In this document: positions 36,015-44,290 of the stretch, piece by piece
How positions within the stretch are numbered: position 1 is the stretch's first letter
Layout: each line of letters opens with the position of its first letter
Origin: Hyphomonadaceae bacterium
GTDB taxonomy: Bacteria > Pseudomonadota > Alphaproteobacteria > Caulobacterales > Aquidulcibacteraceae
Assembly: GCA_016791445.1 (NCBI GenBank)
Contig: JAEUMP010000013.1
Coordinates: forward strand, 1 to 64,000
DNA: 64,000 bases
Direction of reading: 5' to 3'
Program-made: the position numbers and the translations under genes
The notes under the pieces: generated by a model
Databases searched by the model: none
What the model was told of the DNA's origin: nothing
What the model saw: only the letters and a program-made list of their open reading frames with translations

Positions 36015-36749
36015 ATGGCCATCGATCCGGCCTCGAAGATTCTCGCGCTGGTGCCGGCGCGTGGCGGATCGAAGCGGATTCCGCGCAAGAACGTGATCGA
36101 CTTCCACGGCAAGCCCATGGTCGCCTATCCGATCGACGCCGCGTTGCGCGCGGGCCTTTTCGGCATGGTGCATGTATCGAGCGACGACGACGAAATCCGC
36201 GCCATCGCGAAAGATCGCGGCGCCGATCCTGAGCCCGTACGGCCCGCCGAGCTTTCCGACGACATGACGGGCATCCTGCCGGTGGCGCGCTGGGTGCTGC
36301 AGACGCTGACGGCGCAGGGGCGCGTGTTCGAGCATGTGTTCATCCTTTTCCCCTGCGCGCCGATGATCACCGCGCACGACATGCGCGAAGCGTGGGAGGT
36401 TTATCGCGCCCACGGCGGGGCGAAGAATCTCCTCACCATCGGGCGCAATCCGGTGCCGGCGGAATGGCTCTATGCGCGCGAGGCCGACGGGCGCCTCGTG
36501 CCGCGCACGCCCGGCGGCGCGTTTTCGCGCAGCCAGGACCTCGCGCCCGCCTATTACGAGACCGGGACCTTCACGATCTTCTCCGCGAAGTTCCTGCTCG
36601 ACGCGGACAACATCGCCGACGACACGAATTATGTCGGCTACGAGCTGCCGGCGTGGAAGGCCGTCGACATCGACACGCCCGCCGAGCTTGAGCACGCGCG
36701 CGCGCTTTATGCGGTCTATGCGGAGCGGCTGGCGGCGGAGGACGCCTGA
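36015..36749 (+). CDS. CMP-nonulosonate cytidylyltransferase (PseF/NeuA-like)
   Basis: A 244-residue nucleotidyltransferase that activates an acidic nine-carbon sugar with CTP for flagellin or surface glycosylation. The signature VPARGGSKRIPRKNVIDFHG is at residues 13-32, with SSDDDEI and the Mg-binding VDIDTPAELEHA near the end. Length and motifs fit PseF (pseudaminate) as well as NeuA-type enzymes. ATG 36015 abuts the truncated synthase stop, so translation is coupled. With the synthase truncated and the pathway otherwise missing from this window, its present role is doubtful. Confidence 0.88.
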   Translation: MAIDPASKILALVPARGGSKRIPRKNVIDFHGKPMVAYPIDAALRAGLFGMVHVSSDDDEIRAIAKDRGADPEPVRPAELSDDMTGILPVARWVLQTLTAQGRVFEHVFILFPCAPMITAHDMREAWEVYRAHGGAKNLLTIGRNPVPAEWLYAREADGRLVPRTPGGAFSRSQDLAPAYYETGTFTIFSAKFLLDADNIADDTNYVGYELPAWKAVDIDTPAELEHARALYAVYAERLAAEDA

Positions 36750-36829
36750 AGGAAATCCGGGCGGTCCGGAGCGCTGGACCCCATCGACAAAGTTTCCATC
36801 GTCGCCAATCTCTATCACTTCAGGCGATA

Positions 36830-36858
36830 CCGGCCCGCGCGCAAGGGGCGCGGGCCGG
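36830..36858. terminator. GC-rich hairpin between convergent genes
   Basis: CCGGCCCGCGC (36830-36840) and GCGCGGGCCGG (36848-36858) form a perfect 11-bp stem with a 7-nt loop. It lies between the cytidylyltransferase stop and the convergent DUF2793 gene. No T-run is present, so function as a terminator is inferred. Confidence 0.5.
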
Positions 36859-36865
36859 ATCAGGC

Positions 36866-37918
36866 TCAGCTCACGACCGCGCGATCCGTGACGCGCCGCC
36901 AGTCGGTTCCGTCGGAGAATGCGAGAACCGCCCCGCCCGCCTCGTCCGTGACGTGGAAGAGCGTCCCCGCGCCGACGCTCGCCGCCGACGGCAGCGACGC
37001 CTTCGCCACCTGCCCCACGCGCACGCCGCCGTTCACATGCAGCGCCGTCGTCGGCGAAGCGGTGCCCACGCCGATTTCACCGCTCGCGAGGATCGCCATG
37101 CGCAACGCGTTCGACGTGTAGAAAAACATCGGCTGCGCCAGCTCCATCACGAAATAGAATCCGGCGCTCGCGTGCGCCTGGAAATAGCCCGTGCGCGTGG
37201 AACCCGCCGAATTGTAGAAGCTGAAGACGGCCGCGCTGTCCTGCACGCGCATGTTGCCGGCGATGTGCAGCCGCTCCAGCGGCGCCGTGACGCCGAGACC
37301 CGTGCGCGCGGTCGCGTTGTCGATGACTAGCGCCTCGCTCCACGCGGCGCCGTCGCTGGAAACTTTCAGGTGCAGCTTGTCGTCGCCGCACAACCCCATT
37401 TCCGCGCGGCCGGAGAAAGCGTTCTGCAGCAGCACGCTGGCGGTATCGCCGCCCGCGGCCTTGTTCACGGTCAGGCGATGCCCCGCGCCGGCATGGGTGA
37501 AGAGCGACGTGGCGCTCGCGACCGCGAGGCGTTTCGTGGCGTCCGCATTCGTGTTGACGCCGAGCAGCGCGACATCCTCCGGCGCCGCGTCGATCCAGTC
37601 CGCGCCGTCGAACACGACGAGGCGATCTTCATCCGACACCCAGGCGCGCCAGCCCTCGGCCGGCGTGCGGAACGCCCAGGCGCCGTCCTCGAAGGCGGCG
37701 ATGTCGTCCTCGCGGCCCGCCCATGCGCCTGTCGCGGTTGCAGCCACGATGTAGCGCGCGCCTTCAATGGGCGATCCCGGCGGCGCGGCGAGATCGCGAT
37801 CCTCCACGGCGAGATGGACGAGCGTGTCGAGCGCCAGCAGCGACTCGTTGAGCGTCACGTGCTTTTGCGCTTGTGCGGGCATGAGGAAGGGCAGATCGAG
37901 ATGGGTAGTGAAGTCCAT
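36866..37918 (-). CDS. DUF2793-containing protein
   Basis: A 350-residue protein. The N-terminal 100 residues (FTTHLDLPFLMPAQAQKHVT, LNESLLALDTLVHLAV, PPGSPIEGARYIVAATATGA and FEDGAWAFRTPAEGW) are DUF2793, a domain found in alphaproteobacterial prophage and gene-transfer-agent-type tail or fibre proteins. The C-terminal part (about 150-325) looks like a tail-spike or adhesin region with repeated beta strands and ends in a small domain (GAVLAFSDGTDWRRVTDRAVVS). ATG 37918 follows AAGGAGAG. No other phage genes are adjacent. Location near surface-sugar genes suggests a cell-surface or phage-interaction role (inference). Confidence 0.82.
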   Translation of the reverse strand: MDFTTHLDLPFLMPAQAQKHVTLNESLLALDTLVHLAVEDRDLAAPPGSPIEGARYIVAATATGAWAGREDDIAAFEDGAWAFRTPAEGWRAWVSDEDRLVVFDGADWIDAAPEDVALLGVNTNADATKRLAVASATSLFTHAGAGHRLTVNKAAGGDTASVLLQNAFSGRAEMGLCGDDKLHLKVSSDGAAWSEALVIDNATARTGLGVTAPLERLHIAGNMRVQDSAAVFSFYNSAGSTRTGYFQAHASAGFYFVMELAQPMFFYTSNALRMAILASGEIGVGTASPTTALHVNGGVRVGQVAKASLPSAASVGAGTLFHVTDEAGGAVLAFSDGTDWRRVTDRAVVS

Positions 37919-38106
37919 GGGCGCTCTCCTTGGTCGCCGGTTGAAAGACCACTGGAGCCTGAGGCGCCCCGCAACCCGGTCGGATTGCGCGGTGGATTTC
38001 CCTGCATTGCGCCCTGCTTGCTCCCCCTAATTTCCGGACAGGTTTCCTGCCTTCCGGCCTTGCCCACGCATGGACACCACGCCCGCACGGGTCTAGCGGC
38101 GAAGCG

Positions 38107-39366
38107 ATGACCTCGCCCCTCTCCACAGCGCTCGACGGCGCGCGCGCGCTCTACCGGCGCCTGCCGATGAGCCTGCGGCTGCCGGCGGGCCGCGCCATGC
38201 GCGCGGTGCTGGAGCCGGCGCTCGCGGCGCGTCTGCCGAAGGCCGAGCCCGGCAAGCGTGTGGCAGCGGACGCGGCGACCTTGATCGGACTTTTCGGATC
38301 GCCTCTCGGCCACGGGACGGCGGCGCATCTGTGCGCGAAGGAGTTGCACGAGGCGGGGATCGATGTGGCGGAGCTGGATGTTTCCGCCGCTGTCGGGGCG
38401 CCCGTGGAGACGATGGCTGCGGACGCGACGCCAAACGACGGCGCCGCGATCCTGATGATGAACCCCGACACTGCCGTGCATGCGCTTGCGCGCGGCGCGG
38501 CCGAACTCGTGCGCGGACGCCGCGTGATCGGCTACTGGGTGTGGGAGCTGGAGACGCCGCCGCCGCACTGGCGCGTGGGGCGCGGACTCGTGCATGAAAT
38601 CTGGACGCCGAGCGCGTTCGCCGCGCAGGCCGCGCGTGCGGCGTTCGATGTTCCCGTCGTCGTCGTGCCGCACCCCGCTGCGCTCAGTCCGCCGCCGGAG
38701 ATGACGCCCGCAAGGCGCGCCGCCGGACGGCTGCGCATCGGCGCGGGCGCGGAGGATTTCGTCGTCTTCCAGAGCTTTTCGCTGGCCTCCAGTCTTGAGC
38801 GGAAGAACCCGCTCGGCGCGATCGCGGCGTTCCGCGATGCGTTCGGCGGCGATCCATCGGCGCGCCTCGTCATCCGCATGAGCCAGGCGGAACGCTATCC
38901 GCAGGCCGCTCAACGCCTGCGGGCGGCGGTCTATGATGCAGGCCCCACGGTGATACTGATCGATACGCCGGCAGGTCTCGACGAACTGCACGCGCTCTAT
39001 GCGGCGTGCGATGCCTATATTTCGCTCCACCGCAGCGAAGGATTCGGGCTCAATCTCGCGGAGGCGATGCTGGCGGAGCGCGCGGTGATCGCGACGGCGT
39101 GGTCCGGCAATCTCGATTTCATGGACGCGGAATCTTCGGCGCTCATTCCGGCGAAACTCGTCCCCGTGCGCGATCCGCAGCGTGTCTATGCCGTCGCCGG
39201 CGCGCGCTGGGCGGAGCCCGATCACGAGGCGGCGGTCGCAGCGTTGCGCAAACTGCGTGACGATCCAGCGGCGCGCGCGGCGTTGGCGAAGGCCGGCGCG
39301 GAGAAAGCGCGCGTCACGCTCGGCGGCGGCGCAGCCGCACGCGCGCTGCGCATGGACGGCGCATGA
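38107..39366 (+). CDS. GT4-type glycosyltransferase
   Basis: A 419-residue GT-B fold glycosyltransferase. The C-terminal half carries the nucleotide-sugar motif SEGFGLNLAEAMLAERAVIA, the E-x7-E region of family GT4, with DAYISLHR before it. The N-terminal half has VIGYWVWELETPPPHW, a stretch common in surface-polysaccharide transferases. First gene of an operon for LPS core/O-antigen or capsule. Its stop overlaps the start of the next gene (ATGA). Sugar and linkage are unknown. Confidence 0.87.
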   Translation: MTSPLSTALDGARALYRRLPMSLRLPAGRAMRAVLEPALAARLPKAEPGKRVAADAATLIGLFGSPLGHGTAAHLCAKELHEAGIDVAELDVSAAVGAPVETMAADATPNDGAAILMMNPDTAVHALARGAAELVRGRRVIGYWVWELETPPPHWRVGRGLVHEIWTPSAFAAQAARAAFDVPVVVVPHPAALSPPPEMTPARRAAGRLRIGAGAEDFVVFQSFSLASSLERKNPLGAIAAFRDAFGGDPSARLVIRMSQAERYPQAAQRLRAAVYDAGPTVILIDTPAGLDELHALYAACDAYISLHRSEGFGLNLAEAMLAERAVIATAWSGNLDFMDAESSALIPAKLVPVRDPQRVYAVAGARWAEPDHEAAVAALRKLRDDPAARAALAKAGAEKARVTLGGGAAARALRMDGA

Positions 39367-40361
39367 GCGTCGCCGTCCTCATCGTCGCGTACAATTCGAA
39401 GGCGCACCTCGCCCGCCAGATCGCCGCGCTCGATGCGCAGACTTTCCGCGATTTTCGCGCGGTGCTGATCGACAACGCTTCGGAGCCTGCGCAGCGTCCT
39501 GATTCCGCTCGGCTTCCCGCGTGGATGACGCTCATCCAGTCGGACGAGAACCTCGGCTTCGCGGGCGGCAACAACTGCGCGGCGCAAGAGGCGGGCGACG
39601 CGGAATTCTTTGCCTTGCTCAATCCCGACGCGTTTCCGGAGCCGGGATGGCTGGAGGCGCTCGTCGAGGCGGCGCAGCGCTTTCCGCACGCGGCGGCGTT
39701 CGGCTCGACGCAACTGCTCGACGCCGATCCATCACGGCTCGACGGCGCGGGCGATGCACTGCACGCCATCGGCATTCCGTGGCGCGGCGGTCTCGGCATG
39801 TCTGCAGCAGACCTTCCACCGGAAGGCGAGACTTTCGCGGCGTGTGCGGCGGCGATGCTCATCCGCGCGGCGGATTTCCGCGCCGCGGGGGGCTTCGACG
39901 AGCGCTTTTTCTGTTACGTCGAGGATGTCGATCTCGGCTACCGCCTGCGTCTCATGGGCCGCACGACGATGCAAATTCCGGGCGCCGTCGTGCGCCATGT
40001 GGGCGGCGGCGTCAGCGCGCGCGGCTCGGCGTTCGCGGACTTTCACGGCGCGCGCAACCGGGTGTGGATGCATGTGAAGTCGACGCCCGCGCGGATCTTC
40101 TGGCCGCTGCTGCCATTCACCGTCACGGTGACGCTGGCGAACCTGCTCGTGAACACGCTGAAGAGCCGCATGGCGGGATGGCGCGGCGTCTTCGCAGCGC
40201 TCGGCGATCTCGGCCCCGCCTGGGCGGCGCGGCAGGCGCTGCGCAAGGGGCGCAAGGCGTCGGTGGGGGACATTGCCCGCGCGCTGACGTGGAATCCGCT
40301 GCGTCTCATCGACCGCCGCCCGGTCATCCGCGCTTGGCGCGGTCCCCCGACGCGGCCATAA
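39363..40361 (+). CDS. GT2-family glycosyltransferase (rhamnosyltransferase-like)
   Basis: A 332-residue GT-A enzyme. The start MSVAVLIVAYNSKAHLARQI, ENLGFAGGNNCAAQEAGDAE, the DxD-type metal site in FFALLNPDAFPEPGWLEAL, and the catalytic ED motif in YVEDVDLGYRLRL are typical of the WbbL/rhamnosyltransferase branch. A hydrophobic C-terminal segment (about 242-262) may associate with the inner membrane. ATG 39363 overlaps the previous stop by 4 nt (ATGA), so the two are translationally coupled. Confidence 0.9.
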   Translation: MSVAVLIVAYNSKAHLARQIAALDAQTFRDFRAVLIDNASEPAQRPDSARLPAWMTLIQSDENLGFAGGNNCAAQEAGDAEFFALLNPDAFPEPGWLEALVEAAQRFPHAAAFGSTQLLDADPSRLDGAGDALHAIGIPWRGGLGMSAADLPPEGETFAACAAAMLIRAADFRAAGGFDERFFCYVEDVDLGYRLRLMGRTTMQIPGAVVRHVGGGVSARGSAFADFHGARNRVWMHVKSTPARIFWPLLPFTVTVTLANLLVNTLKSRMAGWRGVFAALGDLGPAWAARQALRKGRKASVGDIARALTWNPLRLIDRRPVIRAWRGPPTRP

Positions 40362-40387
40362 CGGCGCGCTTCGCAAGGGGAACGCCC

Positions 40388-41587
40388 GTGTCCGACGAAA
40401 CGACTCCCGCCCCGGTGCGCCGCCCCGGTCGCGCCGGCTGGACCGCCGCAGCCTACTTCGCCTTTCTCGCGCCCGCATCGGTGGCCGGGGGCATGGCGCT
40501 CGCGCCGCTGCAGGTGCTGGCGGGTCTCGCGGCGGCGCCCTTCTCCAAGGACGGCAAGCGCATCGGGCTGTTCCTGCTCGCCGTCGCGCCGCTGCTCTTG
40601 TTCGCGATCTGGGCGGCCGTGTCGCACACATGGTCGCCGGTGCCGCGCCCTGAACAGGCGGTGAAGGTGGTCGGCGGCTGTCTCGCAGGCGTGCTGTTCG
40701 TGGCGGGGCTCGCGGCGGGCGGCGACAAGGACCGCGCGCTTGGCCGCGCGAGCGTGCTTGCAGCGGTGGTGGTGCTCATCGCGCTCTCCACCATCGAAGC
40801 CGGCGGCGATCTCATGATCAACCGCATGGGCGCCTCGACGACCGATCCTGGCGTCATCGAGCGCAATCCCGGCAAGGGCGTTTCGATTCTCGTGGTGCTG
40901 ATCTGGGGCGCCATCGGCGCGCTGATCGGCGGCAAGCATACCTGGCAACGGCTGACCTGGCGCATCCTGCTGGTCTGCGCGGCGCTGCTCTCGCTGCAGT
41001 TCAACATGGCGACGAATGCAGCAGGCTTCGCGATGGGCTTCATCGCCTTCGTTTTCGGATGGATGGCGCCGCGCATCGCGCCGATCGTGATCTCCGTCGG
41101 CCTTGCGGGCTGGATGCTCATCGCGCCGTGGGCGAGCGTCATCGTGCTGTCGCTGCCGGGGCTGCAGGAGCGGCTGCCGCTGTCGTGGCAGATGCGCGCG
41201 GAGATCTGGCGCTATGCGAGCGCGCGCATCGACGAGAAACTGATCACCGGCTGGGGCCTCGACGGCGCGCGTAAGTTCGGCGTTGAGCGTCTCTCCCTGC
41301 CCGGCGTCGGCGAATTCCAGGCGATACCGCTGCACCCGCACAGCTTCTCGATGCATGTGTGGCTGGAGACGGGCCTTGTCGGCGCCGCGCTCGCCGCGCT
41401 CGCGATCCTCGCGGCGGGCCTCGTCGCATCGCGCACGCTGGGACAGTCGAAAGCCGCCGCTGCAGCAGCGGTCGCGGCCATGGCGACGGTGGGAACGATC
41501 TGGAATGTGAGCTACGGCGCGTGGCAGGAATGGTGGATCGCCGCCGCCTTCACGGGCGCGGCCGCCGCCGCGCTCGCGCGTCGCTGA
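40388..41587 (+). CDS. O-antigen ligase/polymerase-like membrane protein
   Basis: A 399-residue protein with about 10 predicted TM helices, starting GTG 40388 (MSDETTPAPVRRPG) after AAGGGGA. The Wzy/WaaL pattern shows as LITGWGLDGARKFG and the large periplasmic loop with LHPHSFSMHVWLETGLVGA, where the conserved PHS/WLE region lies. Role: attaches or polymerises O-antigen onto the lipid A core. It lies between two glycosyltransferases and hldE, supporting an LPS role. Confidence 0.82.
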   Translation: MSDETTPAPVRRPGRAGWTAAAYFAFLAPASVAGGMALAPLQVLAGLAAAPFSKDGKRIGLFLLAVAPLLLFAIWAAVSHTWSPVPRPEQAVKVVGGCLAGVLFVAGLAAGGDKDRALGRASVLAAVVVLIALSTIEAGGDLMINRMGASTTDPGVIERNPGKGVSILVVLIWGAIGALIGGKHTWQRLTWRILLVCAALLSLQFNMATNAAGFAMGFIAFVFGWMAPRIAPIVISVGLAGWMLIAPWASVIVLSLPGLQERLPLSWQMRAEIWRYASARIDEKLITGWGLDGARKFGVERLSLPGVGEFQAIPLHPHSFSMHVWLETGLVGAALAALAILAAGLVASRTLGQSKAAAAAAVAAMATVGTIWNVSYGAWQEWWIAAAFTGAAAAALARR

Positions 41588-41621
41588 TGTGCTAGGACAG
41601 GCATCAAGCCAAAGGAACACC

Positions 41622-43103
41622 GTGCCCGAGACCGACTGGATCGACCGCCTGAAAGGCGCCCGCATCGTGGTGCTGGGCGACGTGATGCTCGACCATCACG
41701 TGCGCGGGGCCGTGCGGCGCGTCTCCGACGAGGCGCCGGTGCCGGTGCTGCAGGTGCAGTCGGAGCGCTGGACGCTGGGCGGGGCGGCGAACGTCGCGGC
41801 GAATGCGGCCGCACTCGGCGCGTCGGCGCGCCTGATCGGCGTCATCGGCCCCGATGCGGCTGGCGAACAGCTGATGAAGCTGCTCGACGAAAGCCATGCC
41901 CGCATCACTCCGCGCCTCGCGGTGGACCGTGACCGCCCGACGACCCTGAAGACGCGCTATCTCGGCGGCCAGCAGCAGATGGTGCGCGTGGACCGCGAGC
42001 GCATCGCGCCCTGCCCGCCCGCCATCGAAGCGCAAATCCTCGACGATCTGGAAGAGGCGCTCGCCGACTGCGGCGCGCTTGTGCTCTCGGACTACGGCAA
42101 GGGCGTGCTGAGCGACGCCGTGCTCGCGCAGGCTTTCGCGCTGGCGAAGGCGCGCGGCGTCCCGGCCATCGTCGATCCCAAGCGGATGAAGTTCGCGGAC
42201 TATCGCGGCGCCGCGCTGATCACGCCGAACCGGCGCGAGCTGAGCGAGGCGGTGCGCCTCCCGTGCGAGAGTGACGCCGAAGCGCAGGCCGCAGCCGACG
42301 AAGCCATCGCGCAGAGCGGCGCGGCGATCCTTCTGACGCGCTCGGAAAAAGGCATGTCGCTCTTCCGTGCGAACGCGGCGCCGATCCACCTGCAAGCGGA
42401 GGCGCGCGAAGTGTTCGACGTCTCCGGCGCCGGCGACACGGTGGTGTCCGTCATCGCCGCCGGTCTCGGCGGGGGACTGTCCATCGAGCGCACCATGCGC
42501 ATCGCCAACACGGCCGCCGGCATCGTCGTCGCCAAGGTCGGCACCGCGACCACGACGGTCGAGGAGATCGCCGCCGCCATGAGCGGGCCGGAGCGGCGCG
42601 CCGCGCTGGCGCAGGGGCAGGCCTACGCGCCGGCCATGACCGTGGCGGAGGCCGTGAAGCGGCGCGCCGACTGGACGGCGCAGGGGCTGACCGTGGGCTT
42701 CACCAATGGCTGCTTCGACCTCCTGCACCCCGGCCACGTCTCGCTGCTCGCACAGGCCGCCGCGGCCTGCGACCGTCTGATCGTGGCGCTGAACAGCGAC
42801 GCCAGCGTGCGCCGCCTCAAAGGCCCCACCCGCCCGATCCAGGACCTGGAGGCCCGCGCCCGGGTGATCGGGGCGATCCGGGGCGTGGACCTCGTCGTGG
42901 CGTTCGAGGAGGACACCCCGCTCGCGCTCATCGAGGCGCTGACGCCGGACGTGCTGATCAAGGGCGCGGACTACGCGGAATCCGAGGTCGTCGGCGGCGA
43001 CATCGTGAAGGCGCGCGGCGGGCGGGTGCTGCTGGCGGTGCTGACGCCGGGCCAGTCGACCACGGCGATCGCCCGGAAGGCCGGCTCCGAATCGGCGGAC
43101 TGA
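41622..43103 (+). CDS. hldE: Bifunctional heptose kinase/adenylyltransferase HldE
   Basis: A 493-residue fusion. The N-terminal PfkB-type kinase (about 1-325: RIVVLGDVMLDHHVRG, WTLGGAANVAANA, VFDVSGAGDTVVSVIAA) phosphorylates D-glycero-beta-D-manno-heptose 7-phosphate. The C-terminal nucleotidyltransferase (VGFTNGCFDLLHPGHVSLLA, about 350 onwards, with LKGPTRPIQD) adds AMP to make ADP-heptose. This feeds LPS inner core. GTG 41622 after AAAGGAACACC is preferred over the upstream GTG at 41589. Last gene of the 38.1-43.1 kb operon. Confidence 0.95.
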   Translation: MPETDWIDRLKGARIVVLGDVMLDHHVRGAVRRVSDEAPVPVLQVQSERWTLGGAANVAANAAALGASARLIGVIGPDAAGEQLMKLLDESHARITPRLAVDRDRPTTLKTRYLGGQQQMVRVDRERIAPCPPAIEAQILDDLEEALADCGALVLSDYGKGVLSDAVLAQAFALAKARGVPAIVDPKRMKFADYRGAALITPNRRELSEAVRLPCESDAEAQAAADEAIAQSGAAILLTRSEKGMSLFRANAAPIHLQAEAREVFDVSGAGDTVVSVIAAGLGGGLSIERTMRIANTAAGIVVAKVGTATTTVEEIAAAMSGPERRAALAQGQAYAPAMTVAEAVKRRADWTAQGLTVGFTNGCFDLLHPGHVSLLAQAAAACDRLIVALNSDASVRRLKGPTRPIQDLEARARVIGAIRGVDLVVAFEEDTPLALIEALTPDVLIKGADYAESEVVGGDIVKARGGRVLLAVLTPGQSTTAIARKAGSESAD

Positions 43104-43186
43104 GGCGCGAGATCGCCGCGCGCCGCGCCCCGGGAGACTCCTTGGGGGCCAGCTTTGGTCAGCCCTTGCGCGCCAAGGGGCGCCCC

Positions 43187-43195
43187 TGTGGATAA
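43187..43195. promoter_or_regulatory. DnaA-box-like 9-mer
   Basis: TGTGGATAA, reverse complement of the consensus TTATCCACA, lies in the 193-bp gap between hldE and the TIR-like gene. Only one copy was seen, so it is not an origin. It may be a stray match or a DnaA-regulated promoter site. Confidence 0.3.
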
Positions 43196-43296
43196 CCCTG
43201 AAAGATGACATCATTCCCCAAGCAAGCATTGCTGGCGCTCGCGACGGAATTCCCGTATAGACTCGTACTAACCATAACTGCCGGAGCCGCGACCTG

Positions 43297-44166
43297 ATGG
43301 ACGCCTTCATTCTGCACGCCGACGGCGACGAGGGGTATGCGCAGGATCTGCGCGTTCGCCTCGCGCCCGCCAAGGCGCTGGAAGCGCCGCTCTCGGTGGC
43401 CGGCGGTCTCGCCTTCGGCGAACATCTTCTGGTTCTCGCGATCTGGTCCGCGCAGGCGGAAGCCGCCGGACTCGCCCGCCAGCTCGCCGACGTCGCACGG
43501 CATGTGGGCGATCGCTGCATCATCGTGCGTGCGGACGGCACGCCGCTGCCGGCGCTCTCCTCGAACGTGCAGATCGCGGTGCTCGGCGCGACGGACAACA
43601 GCTTCGCCGCGATGTTGAAGATCGCGCGCATGCGGGCGCGTCCCGCGGCGCCGCCGGCGCGCGTGCGCTCGGGCTTCCAGATCGGCGGTGTCGCTCCCGG
43701 CGTCGGCGTGGGACTGGCGATCTACGCAGGCATGTTCGTCGCCGCCGGCGCGTGGCGCAGCGATGACGTCACCCAGGCCCTCGAAGCCAACCGCGAAGCG
43801 CCCGCCACCGTGGCGCTCCGGTCCTTCCAGACGGCGCTCGATGCGCCCGAGACCGCCCATGTGCGCGTCGCCTCCGCCGAACCGAATGCCCGTTTCGTGC
43901 AGCCGCAACGGGTGATCGTCACGGCCTCGATGGACTCAACGCGCCTGCCGGTGGCGGTCGCACCGACGCCCGACGCGCCCGAGCCTCTGGTTCCGGTCGC
44001 TGCGGCGCCTGCGGCGCCGGCGGCCAAGCCCGTATCGCCTGTCGCGGTGTCGCGCGTGCCGCTGTCCCCGATCCCGTCCTTGCCGGAAACCGGCGCGGCG
44101 TCGCTGACGCTGATCGCCCTGGACGGCATCTCGACGCTGGACGTCGTGCCCAACGAGTCGTTCTGA
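43297..44166 (+). CDS. TIR-like domain protein with one TM helix
   Basis: A 289-residue protein. The N-terminal 115 residues show a TIR-like order of strands and helices: DAFILHADGDEGYAQDLRVR, HLLVLAIWSAQAEAAGLARQ, DRCIIVRADGTPLP and VQIAVLGATDNSF. The canonical WxxxE catalytic signature is not obvious, so enzymatic activity is doubtful. A TM helix at about 128-150 follows, then a Pro/Ala-rich tail (about 215-260). The family call is inference from secondary-structure pattern. It is a lone gene between hldE and the TetR gene, with its own spacer on each side. Confidence 0.55.
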   Translation: MDAFILHADGDEGYAQDLRVRLAPAKALEAPLSVAGGLAFGEHLLVLAIWSAQAEAAGLARQLADVARHVGDRCIIVRADGTPLPALSSNVQIAVLGATDNSFAAMLKIARMRARPAAPPARVRSGFQIGGVAPGVGVGLAIYAGMFVAAGAWRSDDVTQALEANREAPATVALRSFQTALDAPETAHVRVASAEPNARFVQPQRVIVTASMDSTRLPVAVAPTPDAPEPLVPVAAAPAAPAAKPVSPVAVSRVPLSPIPSLPETGAASLTLIALDGISTLDVVPNESF

Positions 44167-44290
44167 CCGAAGACGCCGCCTGCGGCACGGCGTATTCGCC
44201 GAACCGTTCAGGGTCATTTCCCCAAATGCCAAGAGCATGATGGCGCTGCGCGACGCACAGCACTAGAATGTGTTTTGGGAGGACCGACCG

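Noticed and set aside
35376-36818. Long minus-strand frame across the NeuB remnant and cytidylyltransferase
   Set aside because: It runs antisense to recognisable NeuB and PseF sequences and uses a different frame from the DegT remnant.
36750-36829. Short protein-like string after the cytidylyltransferase (LDPIDKVSIVANLYHFRR)
   Set aside because: It has no start codon in frame and no ribosome site; it may be a leftover of another deleted sugar gene but is too short to call.
36866-37918. Prophage or gene-transfer-agent cluster
   Set aside because: Only the DUF2793 gene is phage-like; no capsid, terminase, portal or integrase gene is adjacent.
43187-43195. Replication origin at the DnaA box
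   Set aside because: Only one 9-mer was seen, with no AT-rich region, no further boxes and no dnaA or parAB nearby.
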